In this document: positions 48,177-60,345 of the stretch, one piece after another | Layout: the number at the start of each line of letters is the position of its first letter | Position numbering within the stretch: the stretch's first letter is position 1 | DNA from: Liolophura sinensis | Taxonomy: Eukaryota; Mollusca; Polyplacophora; Chitonida; Chitonidae | NCBI RefSeq assembly: GCF_032854445.1 | Contig: NC_088302.1 | Coordinates: 50,624,046 to 50,688,045 of the forward strand | Reading direction: 5' to 3' | DNA: 64,000 bases | Notes under the pieces: generated by a model | Databases searched by the model: none | What the model was told of the DNA's origin: nothing | Seen by the model: the letters and a program-made list of their open reading frames with translations, nothing else | Program-made: the position numbers and the translations under genes

Positions 48177-51097
48177 CTGAAACAGTGTCACCATGCGGTA
48201 AAATCTCAATAAAAGTTTCTATAGCTATATTCCTGACAGCCTCGACGAATTTAGCAAATTCTTCCGAAAGCAGAAATAAATGGATTATAGTTCAATCTTT
48301 TCTCATGAACAAATGATCAGTTGAAGATCATGCAGTTGTCTTGTTATATGATATGAGTGGGCCTGCAATTCATGGCACAAAAAAGCAATCTGGCTCATCA
48401 CTGCATGGGCGTGGAACATAGTCTGAGAGAGACAACAGGAGGTGGACGACATTGCAGAGACAACATTTCCTCAGAACCAGCCTATCTTTTATACAACTTG
48501 GTCGATAGCTTGGCAAGTATAAGTGCATGATTCTGGTGGCGGGTGTGTTTCTTCCCAGACACACATATACGTTCTGTCCCTTGACTGTACACTCGGTAAA
48601 ACACACACAGTTTGAAGAGGGAACCGAGAGAAAAGGCCCCCTATACACACGGAGACTGGAAATCAAGACATTCAAACTTCCTACAGACACTTGGGGATGG
48701 GCTTAATAGCTTAATTAATTCCACTAAAACATTAGCCAAGCTTGTTCTGGTGAAAACATTAATGGACAAATATGTAAATATTCCGAATCATCTTTCTTCA
48801 GTTTTCACTAACGTGCGAGATGAACAGATGGCGTGTTTGAATCAACGAGCATGGAATCAAAGACGTCGTGTACACCTTAAAGCAAATCTGTGAAAATAGA
48901 ATTATCTCTGTCCACCGGCCTGGAGACACTGAAGTATAATGGGCCTTCCTTTACAGGAATCTTTGCCATGGATTAACGTCAAGTTGAAAATGAGAATAAA
49001 CGGTAATAATACAAAGTTGTATGTAAAATACGCGTTGAAAATCAATGTTTTGTTAATCATAAAGTCAATCAGATTGATAAAGATTTGAGTAAAAAATAAG
49101 GTTGTTTATATACACGTCGTCCGTTCACCATTCGGGGGCAAAAGCCCATGCATTGCACCCTATGACGATTTATCAACTTGGCGACTTAGGTGTCCTTCAG
49201 CGTAGCAGTTTGACGACTTTCGGGTGCATTTAGCATTTGACAATGACTCGAAAGCTATAATACACTGATTAACCTATTGCCTGTATTTGTCTTTCTTTAT
49301 CATGAAAATATATTGTGCAATACTTTCATTAAGAGGATTCGAGTTACAGAAAGGCAGAAACCTTCTCAAGAGATTAATATGAGCAGATTAGACCATTTGG
49401 GCTGGTTTCCTCTTGTGGCTGCCTTTCTCTCCCCCAGATGGCGTAATCTGTGCTCCAGAACCCGACGCGAGCTGGCAGATTACAAACCGCAAGTCTTTGT
49501 TGCGGTTGCCACATCCCTAACCTTTTCACGTCATAATGCCTTCCCCTTAATAAGACAGATTTTTCAATCCCAGACCGCAACTTTTCAAACGTCAATTAGT
49601 CAGTTTGCATCGAGGCATCATTAAAAACTCTTCAGCCATTCGCTGGCTTCATTAAACCATGGAGCGCAAAGAGAAACCCTGTAAGATCCAGCCTGAGCCC
49701 TTTCCAACTGGACTTTATCCAGATAATTTTCCACATTCACCAAAGGAGGAAATTCTTACATTTTTTTTAACCATACAGAATACAAAACTTGAAATTGTTT
49801 CCATCTTTTTTATCTTTCCAATGGCTAACTTCGCCTGATGAGTTTTCGACAAATTCGCTAGAATTTAATGAACTCGGACGACTCGCCATCCGAATCCAAA
49901 TAACGGGAATTACGGCTGATGTGGTCGGACTTGCCGACAAAATCATACACGGAAATTGGTTTATGACATTTGAGACAAAAAGTGAAATCGCAAATTTAGC
50001 CCTATTACGAAAGAATATGACAGGATTAAATGCTTTAGTTCACCGGGACGTATTACGTCGTTATTCGTCCGTTATGACAAGAGTCAATTAATCAAGCAAT
50101 GGTGAAATCGCCAGATAATACGCGGACAAAAACAAGGCCAGACTTCTGAAACAAAACTGCATGGCTTGATTTGCGTCTGTTCGCAGCATTCAGCAATAAG
50201 TATATAACAGATAACAAAAAGATTGAATGAAGGTTTGGCGGAAAATTGATCAATATGTGAAAACAGTCTTGAGTTCTGCGTAAAAGTGACGATCAAATAG
50301 ATAAATGATCTATATTATTTTTTTTTATTTTAACCAACATCTGGTCTGCGTGTAAGTGAAGTACACTAGGCGTTCCTACATATGTGTGTGTGTAAAGAGC
50401 AGATAATTTTCCCTTGACTGTATGCGTATTAAACTAAACACAAGGCCATATAGTTGGGCTTCCAATGAAGGAACGTATATCTGCTATAGCGAATAAAATA
50501 TAGTATAATATGGAAGAAACCTTCTTTAAGACAGCTACATGTACATTCTAAGTTGCATATTACTCTGTCTTTTTATACACATCTGTTGACTTACAGCTCA
50601 GATATACTGCTTGAATTTCCATGCAATGTTTTTAATTTTTGTCTTCTATTTTACACACGTAAAACTCCAAGCGCTCATTCATTCATTCTATATTATAGCC
50701 AGGCATGTTATAGCGTTAAACCTTCTTGACAACGGCTTGATTTGCCATGTTAAAGTGGACGGTATGTATGAAGGCAGGCTTGTTGTCTTTGGTAACTGGA
50801 GACCATATTCCAGATGGCTCCTGTTCATCAAGTGTTACGTGAGAGGGAAACCATATAAATAATGAATTCAGTAGGTGATCACTGTTATTCCAGTCTTTTG
50901 TCTCAGACTGGCTGATTGCAAATGTACCCTATCTTCGGTTAAACAACTGTATACCTTCTCCTGTATTATCTACAATGCCTAAAGCATTCAATAGTAAATA
51001 TATAAGGACACGAATTGTTTTCAGCGCACTTAAGTTGGTGGTGATTTGATCCATCCATGCAGCCTCTTTATTCGTCCATGTCCAGAAGTAATGCAAT

Positions 51098-51135
51098 AAT
51101 TATGCAAATATTTCCAGCTTATTTGCATAACAATT
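51098..51135. promoter_or_regulatory. Inverted POU octamers with SOX-POU composite
   Basis: TATGCAAAT (51101-51109) and its exact reverse complement ATTTGCATA (51121-51129) are separated by 11 bp. The second octamer continues as ACAATT, so the minus strand reads AATTGTTATGCAAAT. That differs from the vertebrate SOX2-OCT4 composite consensus CATTGTTATGCAAAT only at the first base. SoxB and POU-class factors are present throughout animals. The site has no visible neighbouring promoter, so enhancer function is inferred only. Confidence 0.45.
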
Positions 51136-52962
51136 CCATTAGCAAGCTGTGTACTATAGATGTATACTATTTTGACTCAAGCGTCTTTATTATTTCTTAC
51201 ATGCTGTGAATTTGTTTGTTGCTATTGCTTTTTCTCCCGTTTTTTTTTTCCTTATTCACTTTACGCTTGTAGATTGTCTTATAGAGAGCCCACGTCAAAA
51301 GTCGTGTCGGCAGAGTATTTCACGTGAAGGAAGAGGAGATCTGTTGCCCTATAACTGTCTCCTGTCTATTCTCAGTCATCGGTGCATGTCAGAATGACGC
51401 ATGGTCTGTTGTGTCCTGATTAAATAATCACACTGAAGGATTTATAATCCTGTTAACTTTACGTATTAACTGGGATTATGTTTTTGCCTCGCCGCCGTCT
51501 GTCAGATTTAATTGTTTCACTTGGGTTTTCGCTCTGATCGTTGCTAGAATATTAAGCCGCACAACATCAACGCTCTCGCCTCCAAACTCCAGGACAACTG
51601 CATTTGTATCTAATTTTTAAAACAATGTTAAACATTAATCATATTTTGATTTGCGTTAATTGTTCAGAATATAAACATGAGAACAGCAAATGAGTGGGAT
51701 ATTATTTTGAGAAATTGAAATTATTGAAATTATTGTCTTGTTCAACTGGCGTTAATTTTCCAAGAATAGGACAAAAGACTCCTTGAACAAAATATACACT
51801 GGAGTCGGGAGACTTGGCCATTTGGATATTCTCAAAATACTAATTGAACCACATATTCCAATAAATGTTCTGTGAATATCAGACTTAATGTATTTGTTTA
51901 CACATTTTAATCACAAGGCGGTTAATAGTTTCAAAGTTTTTGCTTTAAATCGCCGTCTTTGATAACCCTCTCTTTCGGTCAATTATAAAAAATAACTTAT
52001 TGAAGATTTGACCAGTGTTATTGCCCATTATATCAATACGATGAGAAGATCGCGTGCACCTGTCGATTTCCTGTCAAACATAGTCTTGGCAACATTCGGA
52101 TTTGATTTTTTGGTCATCTTTATTGTATAAATATTTGCTGAGGTTTTGTTCAGCTCCTAGCAATCTGAATGGAATCGCCACTCGTCGCAGCGCGATGGCT
52201 GTTCCAAGGAAAGCTCCTTTCTTCTATACCTGTGAAATTTCATACCAAAGGATCAGTTACATCGATCTATAAACATTAACGAGCTAACAGCAAATGTAAC
52301 CAAACATTACCACTTCTTAGTACAAATACCATATCAACTTGACCGCCACTTTGCCGATAACTACTTTGATTTTGCCAACGCTAAATCTGCATGCATGTCG
52401 CCATTCATTTTACGGTTTTTTCTGCTTTAATGCTTTAAAGTCCGCATTTATTGAAGGATGCCTGATTCTACAGTATTCAACATGACCGTTTTAAGGGAAG
52501 ACAGGAAGAGGTAAGATGGGTGAACGACGTGACTGTTTCATTAGAGTACAGCTGCTTCAGTACTGGCTGCAGCTTTGGGAGCCTTCTCGAGAGCTCCTCA
52601 TCAGCAAAAGCTGTCTTCTCGGTAATTAGCGACGTCGTTTGCACTTTGAAGACGGGAAAATGGTGCCCCAAGCTGACCTATGTTGCCGGCTGGGTAGCAG
52701 GGAAACCCTCCCTCTCTCACTCAGTACTACTTACTCTCGCCATAACAACCCAGCCCACTTTGGCCGAGACTTTTTTTATTTAAAGAAGACTATGTGAGTC
52801 AGCCTAGGCATCGATTCATTAAGAGATGGGAGGTATTATCTAAAACGGTCCTCTTTCTTTCCCACCCTTGTCTTTGTCTCTTCTTCCCCGTTGTCTTTTG
52901 TTTAGGTTACGCATTAGTTTTCGAAGCCAAAACGCCAGGGCCGTTGGCCACGGCCATTGTTC

Positions 52963-52985
52963 TTGATCATCAACTGTCATCAATC
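52963..52985 (-). promoter_or_regulatory. PBX/MEIS-like motif cluster
   Basis: The minus strand reads GATTGATGACAGTTGATGAT. It contains an MEIS/PREP hexamer (TGACAG) next to ATTGAT and TTGAT words typical of PBX/HOX binding. A GC-rich partial palindrome (GGCCGTTGGCCACGGCC) lies 10-30 bp to its left. Grouping of TALE-type sites is typical of developmental enhancers, but short words like these also arise by chance. Confidence 0.3.
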
Positions 52986-54361
52986 TATTCTCTGTTGGTT
53001 TTCTCTTTTCGTTTTTCGTGCTATAATTGCAATCTGTAGGATTCCAACTTTGTGGGAAACCGCAAGTTGTAAGTCGATATTCGGCTGTAGTTTTAGGCTG
53101 CCCGTTGCGACTGCTTAGCCCCTATCGTAACTCATCTCTGCACGCGCGCTCACTACAGATCGTAACACAACGTAACATGATTTTTTTCCAGACAAGTGAG
53201 ACACACTTTGTGGTTTTTAATCAATTCATTTTTAATCAATAATCATCCTTCTAACAAGGCTCTTATGTGCTTGCGGTTTCTTGCCATCATGGTTTGGAAA
53301 ATTAACGTATTGTTCCTGAAGCTATGCATCTCCAATCTAACTGTCTTCGCTCAGCCTGCCTCTCCAGGCTGTTTTCTTCAAACAAACCACAATCGATGGC
53401 GCTCTCTACCGGCAATGTGCTATTCTTTAAACTCATTGTCTTCCACTCCAACACATACGTAAATCTATGCCATCACCTGTCTCTGATTTGATAAAATATT
53501 CGATACAGGAAATCTGGTCTTTTGTTTTTAGTTTTCAGGCCCATCGAGTTTCAATAGCGTACCGTGGGCGATGTCCTGTGGGTTGGCTGTAGAAAACAGG
53601 ATCAGTGCTTGTTCACTGTCCAGAGAGACTCTTCATCAATGGGTCTGTCACTTCCACACTTTCTATCCTATCTCAACTAGGCCAAAGTTCTTGCACTCCA
53701 TTAGAGCACAACAAATATAAACTTTCGAACTTGTCACTGTTTTCCCACCCAGAATTCCCCAAGATAATTTCATCCAATTTGCCTTTTCTCGGCATGCTGT
53801 TGTTTTCATGGAAACAAGAACATGAAGGCTGTCATTCACACGATGCCTAAACTGTAAGTCATGTTACAACAGAGGTAATCAGTGTTTTTGCCAGTCTTTT
53901 TAGATGGATCACGGCAGCTTTTGTCAAACATGACAATTGCCATGGGAAAAGACTTATACCTACCTTAAGTGGAAAATCGGTTTTAGCAGGGTTCTGTTTT
54001 CGTCTCTCTAGGGAGGATACTTTATGCATAGCCTTCAAGAAAACTTCCAAAATATCCTCCTAAAAGCACAACATTCTCTACATGTGACCTCAAAGGACAG
54101 GTCAATGTAAAAATTGTAGTTGCATATTACTTAGAACTTCATACCAGATTGCTTGGGGAAATGACTTTCCTGTAAGCACAGTGCATGTAATCTGTGGAAA
54201 GCGTGAAGTGTGAAAAAATGGGAATATAAAATGTGGAGATCACCTCATTGGCACAGGTTTGTCAGGTTCACGAGGACGTTTGAGCTCTCCAAAAGCATCG
54301 TTTTGACGTTTTGTCTATAAAAATTGAAACACTACATTAAATTTCCACAACGTCTGTGTTT

Positions 54362-54425
54362 TTACTTATTTATTTATTGTTTTACTCTTATTTCAAGAAT
54401 TTGTTCACATATGCGATGACACTGG
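54362..54425 (-). mobile_element. Probable SINE 3'-end relic, antisense
   Basis: TTTACTTATTTATTTATTGTTTTAC, then CTTATTTCAAGAATTTGTTCA and ATATGCGATGAC, follow the order and spacing of the family's 3' terminal block with many substitutions. It would be the oldest copy here. The match is weaker than in the other eight copies. Confidence 0.45.
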
Positions 54426-57036
54426 TCTGAAATGTTCGGGTTCGACTCACCCATTAGACGACGGTCATTTTTACGAGTGAAAGAATATCGTTCGGGTTAA
54501 ACTTACCAGTCTTTGGTAAGCTATTGAAAATTTTTTACGCACGTGACATTCAGCCATACACACCATATTGGTGGAATTCTTTATTTATAGTAGTCCGCAA
54601 ATAACGTCAGATTGCGGATGTCCGTATATTCGGGGATGAAATTCCCAGGTCTAGAAATATGTTTTGACATATCACAAGGCAACTGTGAGTTAAGTGCGGG
54701 CGAAATAAACACGTTCTATTGTGATTTTGGTTTTCGCACGAATTGGTTGTGCGCCGGACTAATCTGCGACCTTGGACCTCTAACATATTTGCACACTTCA
54801 TGATCTATTCATGTAAGTTTAATTAATATTCCCGTGACTTTGCCAACTCTCGAGTCATCTCACTTAGTAATCTATACCTCTACATTATTCACGTTATTTC
54901 AAAGAAAATAGGCTTGCGCGCTCATTTAAAATGAAAGCCCATGCGTAAGAGCCAAAGTGTGGTACAGAATGCATGGCCTTTTTGGCTGGCCGCGGCAGGG
55001 GACCTCGGCTTCTCAATTATTGCGCACAAAAACATAAGCAAGGGATTTCTCTGGCAATCAGTGTTGCTTCATTACAATAAGTAGCAGATGCTGCGACGGA
55101 GACAGCCGATTCCTGGGGAGTTCAGGCGGGTTTGGACACAGCCACTCTCCTCTGTCAAACTCCCATAGCTCGTAGTCCATCTCGACCCGCGCAGCTGTCC
55201 AAAATGCCGCATGCATAAATTCTGCCTAATCCAGTGGACTTTTGACCACAGTTTTCACCTTAGCCACACGCGTTCGGCCTTATACATATACCCAAGATCA
55301 TACAATCAAACTGGGACCAATCTTAAATCAAATGAGAAATCTTTTGGGCGCCCCATTGCTCATGTCTTGATTAGTCCGATCTATCATTTGTCATGGTGGT
55401 CGAGTACGGTTCGCAGCTCCCCTTAGTAATGAGGCTCATTAGGGATAGACCAGTGTTTGTATGATATCACCGCACACGACCGCCAGCGCTCGCCGCGAAT
55501 TCATTAGGAAATAAAAAAAAAGAATATGGAGAATAAAAATGCTCAATTCTAAAGAACTGGACAAAGAGGCTATGCTCCTTGTTAAAAAATATGCGGTTCA
55601 CCTATAATTTGACGCCACGTGCTACTGCCCGTTGATTAAGAGTTTTCCGTGACTTATCGCCCGTGGGTGCCAACCATCATAGGAGCAACGTCCCGTTTCT
55701 CGCACAGATAGAATTACAGCCTCCCAACACCACGACAACTGACACACCATATCGCACAGCGGAAACACATTGCATTAACAAGTTTCCACGGCACATCTCT
55801 GTGGTATGCGTTTTGCTCCATATGATGCCATGGGCAAAAAGATATATGAGATCGAAGAAAGATTATTAAATCATTTTCAAACAAAAATTTACAAAGCTAT
55901 CAAGAAATAAGCGTGTCAAACTAATGTTATACATTGAATAAAATATTTAAAAAAATACATTAGATATAAAACATAGTAAAACGTATACTGCGGCGACAAT
56001 GGAAGTCACATGGAAAGACACGGGTTCTTGCCATTTTTGTTTGTTGATTATGACATAAAATCTTAAGATAATATATCTGAAATATTTATACGTCAGCAAA
56101 GTTCAGATATTCATTTAGGTATATTGCAATTGTTTATCATATTCAGAAATAAAACAGAATCAATACATAGCATGCTTATAGGGTTTACCGATGGAACATC
56201 CCGGAGATGTGCACGGTGTTCATAATAATAGCTACTGACAAAGCATATGGCCTGTGCATGTATAATATAGCACGTGGATGGACGTCTTCTTTTAATCAAA
56301 TCTTATCAATATTATACTCGAATATATGTTCTACGTGTGATATAAATATATGGCTATTAGACTAACGATATTTTATTGAACATGACACAGTGATATATTA
56401 TAACCACTAAAACATTCTAATATCATTAAAATTAACAGATTATTTCTTGAGTGAATAGGTGTTGTATTGTCGAAATCAGCTTTCATTAGCTGAAAGTGAA
56501 ATACGAATATTAACATTTGATCTATATACATTTACATGTATATTCAGAAAATCAGTAAACAATATGTTGGCGCTTAATATATTCATTTCCGTCTAGAAAG
56601 TCTATATTTTAGCCACCTTCAGAATGATTAGATTTTCTTTGTTATACCGTATTTACAACTGTTGCAAGTAATACATCGTCTAATACAGCGTGTGCTTGAG
56701 TTTTCACTGTGAAATGACTGTTCAAAACAATGCAATTTTTATGTGGAATTAATATCACTCATCCAACAGGCTTTCTGTAAATATCCGCTAACAGAGTGAG
56801 ATTTACATTTCCACATGTCTTTTTACAATACTAATGTCAACGTACGCTGTGTTATGATCCCTGGTATGAACTTACAAAATAGTAAATGTGTTTAGATGCG
56901 ATTGGATAAGATGGTAAGTGAATCAAAATTTCAGCATTTTTTGCTGTAGGCGACTCAAATTTTTCTTGCATGTTCTTCTTCAGATCATGTTAAGTTTGTA
57001 CCAAGACTTTTTATCCACATATTAACACACTGACCT

Positions 57037-57038
<2 letters not shown>
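54426..57038. other. Non-coding sequence
   Basis: A GC-balanced block at about 54.9-55.8 kb, lacking simple repeats, is a candidate for conserved non-coding sequence. 55.86-57.0 kb is strongly AT-rich. No exon or RNA gene was recognised. Confidence 0.45.

Positions 57039-57118
<80 letters not shown>
57039..57118. repeat. (AT)n microsatellite, 80 bp
   Basis: This is a pure AT dinucleotide tract, similar in length to the one at 36.94 kb. It starts directly at a TGACCTTGA word (57031-57039), which is the reverse complement of an extended nuclear-receptor half site, TCAAGGTCA. Confidence 0.97.
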
Positions 57119-57120
<2 letters not shown>

Positions 57121-59206
57121 CTCATTCCTGGGTGTCTTGATCAGATTAAAAGACAGTGAGGTACAGGTAATTACATTCCTAAACGTAACATAAAACACAG
57201 AGTACATCCACACAAATAGTTATAACAGAACATATTAACATCTAGTTTTTGCCAAATAATATACACCTAATCTGTATTCTAAAGACGGCCTGTCAGTATC
57301 TACGGGAATTTTTTTATTTGTGAATTCAGTGACTAGAACGGAAATTTGAGAAAGCACATGCAAAAACAAAATTACTCATTGTCGCCTCAGTCTGGAAAAC
57401 AAATTTACAAATTTAAGTCCAGAAATAAATTGTTTACCTCAGCATTATGATATGCATTGTATATTTACTGATGAAAACACATACCCCTTGGAACTGAAGC
57501 GTAATAAATTACATACTGCATAGTATAAACGTATATCTCTATGAAATTAATTTCGTTATGAAATTAAAAACAAAATTGTAATATTCTACGTATCAAGTTT
57601 CAGAAATGGACAGTAGCAGTTAGTAGTATAGTTTGGTATAAAGGTACAATATGCTCATTGGTTAATGTCAATGGTTATTAACTTTCACTGAAGCATCACT
57701 GAAAACAATAAAATACACTTTCTGCTTTCCGATAGCTAATTTTCTTTCATATTATTGTATCGTATATTTTATAATGAAACAGTTGCTTGGGAATTTAACA
57801 TTGGACGTTTGACTTTTTTAATGTAGTACTAACATCATTGTTTGCGGGTAACTATTGAAAATTATACTATGCTTTTCTATGTCCTTTCGCTACCAACATT
57901 TAACGAAATCAACAGTAAAATAAAAATTCATACATGTAAGTACATGAAAAGAGTTCAGACATTTGAATAACGGGATTCAGTCGAGAATCGTCAATTCTTT
58001 ACAGTTGTTATTCGTTCAGAATCCGTGGCGTGAAAATCGTCGTTTCCATTCACGTTGTATTGCTTCTGTTTTCTTGACTGTTCAGCCTCATACATGCTGT
58101 ATACGTCGTTACAAACTACATGCGCCGTTACTCGCTCATAACATTTAGTAATATAAAAGACAAGCTGCATATGTCCTTGTAAGTCTTATTAACAAATTTA
58201 CATTTTTGCAGTGCATGGAAATCATTGTCCTTAATATTGAAGGAAAGCGGTATACTTCTTGATAACAAAGTGCAATTATTTAAGACTGTAGGCCTACATG
58301 CGGGGCACATTGGGCCTATGGAGTGCGTGTCCTAATAAGTTGACAGACCAGAATGTCTCAGCATAAATAGATGGAGTTAATGTTGTTCTTGTCATGTCGG
58401 TTTAATTTAAGTAATGTTAATAGAATCATCAGATGTCCAAACACATGCAAAATCACCGTGTACTTTATATCGAATACTACGCATGTCGTGTTATCGGACT
58501 GTCGTTTGGTTTTACCTTAATCATTTAGCAGAGAAAATATTTCAGATGAAAAAAATTCCGTGCCCAGAAAATTCAGTAATTCATTCCAAATCAGCATTAT
58601 AATAACGGAATATTACCAGAGGTGATAAATAGGTGATCAACACGTGTCTGTACTGTTTTGTTTATTAACGTTAATCATGAGCTTATATTATCAACTTATA
58701 TTTCAAAATTATCAAAATCCATTTTTGCACGAGAGCTTTAACCTGGAAAGCCCCGACACTTGCCTCGACGGGATATAATAATGATGACAAAACATCTAAG
58801 AAACAGGATTATCTAAGAGACAGAATATTATGTTGAAATAATGCCCATAATATTACAAAAACAGCACCAAAACCTACCAAACGTTCTAAATTATATCCAT
58901 TAATTTTAGTTCAAAAATAAGTATAGGCAAATAGCATTTCATTTATTCGTAACAAAATACTGCTCACAGAATAGGTAACTGAAAACGTACACACCAAAAA
59001 ACAAATATTTGTTCAACCCTGAACGTTGCCCTTTAATGTCAGACAACATATATATGTATACCTCAGTCCTTCTAATGAATTGATGAATTACATGAAACGT
59101 TTGTGGACGGAGCTTTTGTTGTTCTCAAATAAAATATATGCGAATATATGTCTTCAACCATAAAGATAATTTGATTGTCGAATACCATTTGATTGCATTG
59201 CTCTAC
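57119..59206. other. Non-coding, AT-rich sequence
   Basis: Only short chance frames are present, and no repeat family member or RNA gene was recognised. Confidence 0.55.
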
Positions 59207-60082
59207 TGAAGTAGCCACATACATAGGATACTACAACAAAGCAGTCACATACCGCATACAGTACTGCAATAAAGTAACCACATACAGTACAGCAGTGAAG
59301 TAACCGCATACAGTACTGCAACAAAGTAACCACATACAGTACAACAATAAAGTAACCACATACAGTACCGCAATAAAGTAACCACATACAGTACTACAAT
59401 AAAATAATCATATACAGTACTGCAATAAAGTAACCGCATACAGTACTGCAATAAAGTAATCACATACAGTACGGCAATGAAGTAACCACATACAGTACTG
59501 CAATAAAGTAACCGCATACAGTACTGCAATAAAGTAACCACATACAGTACCGCAATGAAGTAATCACATACAGTACTGCAATGAAGTAACCGCATACAGT
59601 ACCTCAATGAAGTAGCCACATACAGTACCGTAATAAAGTAACCGCATACAGCACTGCAATAAAGTAAGCGCATACAGTACTACAATAAAGCAACTGCATA
59701 CAGTACCACAATGAAGCATCCAGATACAGTACTGCAATAAAGTAACCGCATACAGTACTGCAATAAAGTAACCACATACAGTACCACAATGCAGTAGTCA
59801 CATACAGTACCGCAATAAAGTAACCGCATACAGTACTTCAATGAAGTAACCACATACAGTACTGCAATGAAGTAACCACATACAGTGCAGCAAAAAAGTA
59901 ACCACATACAGTGCTGCAACGAAGTAACCACGTACAGTACAGCAAAAAGTAACCATATACAATACTGCAATAAAGTAACCACATACAGTACTGAAATGAA
60001 GTAACCACGCACAGCAATGTACCAAAGTAACCAGTATACACCATACAGTGCTGTACCAAAGTGATCCCACAGGCCTAAATTA
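59207..60082. repeat. 26-bp minisatellite, about 30 copies
   Basis: The unit is close to GTAACCACATACAGTACTGC followed by AATAAA, 26 bp in all. Copies vary at few positions: CCACATA versus CCGCATA, AATAAA versus AATGAA, TACTGC versus TACCGC. Every unit carries the palindrome CAGTACTG or a near form, and most carry a plus-strand AATAAA or AATGAA. The unit lacks minus-strand stops and its length is not a multiple of three. One reading frame therefore passes through all three phases, giving overlapping minus-strand frames of 65-163 codons with a 26-residue period (motifs such as YCSTVCGYFIAVLY). I regard these as by-products. Confidence 0.95.
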
Positions 60083-60345
60083 TTGTACCAGTGTGATCTG
60101 TACAGTTCTGTGCTAAATAAATCAACAATATACAATACAACCAAAGTAACCACATATACATTAACGACCAAAGTTACGTCACTGTATACCGCACTGTACT
60201 ATATCAAGAGTAACCATTCATACAGTACAGACCAGAGTAACATCACTGTATACACTGTGCTATACTAAGAGTACAGTACTGACCAGAGTAACATCGCTGT
60301 ATAACACACTGTACTATACTAAGAGTACAGTACTGACCAAGTATT
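60083..60345. repeat. Diverged 52-54-bp dimeric extension of the 26-bp array
   Basis: After the regular monomers the pattern changes to longer units in which GTACAGTACTGACCAGAGTAA or a variant recurs at about 60221, 60271 and 60325, that is, steps of 51-54 bp. This is about twice the monomer. Within each unit a second, diverged CTGTACTATA-type half can be seen. It represents either an older edge or a separately amplified dimer. Confidence 0.75.

Larger units (their letters stand above)
48177..54360. other. Non-coding sequence with GC-balanced blocks
   Basis: No gene was supported in 6.2 kb. GC-balanced blocks lie at about 49.3-49.8 and 52.1-53.8 kb. In the second, plus-strand frames of 70-88 codons follow each other in shifting frames from 52520 to 53850, but none has a domain or flanking splice-site pattern I trust. 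Two motif clusters, at 51098-51135 and 52963-52985, are listed separately. The rest is AT-rich. Confidence 0.45.

Noticed and set aside
52520-53850. Run of five consecutive plus-strand frames suggesting a decayed gene
   Set aside because: The frames shift without conserved splice signals, share no domain, and the block is pyrimidine-rich, which lowers stop density. Chance is the simpler reading.
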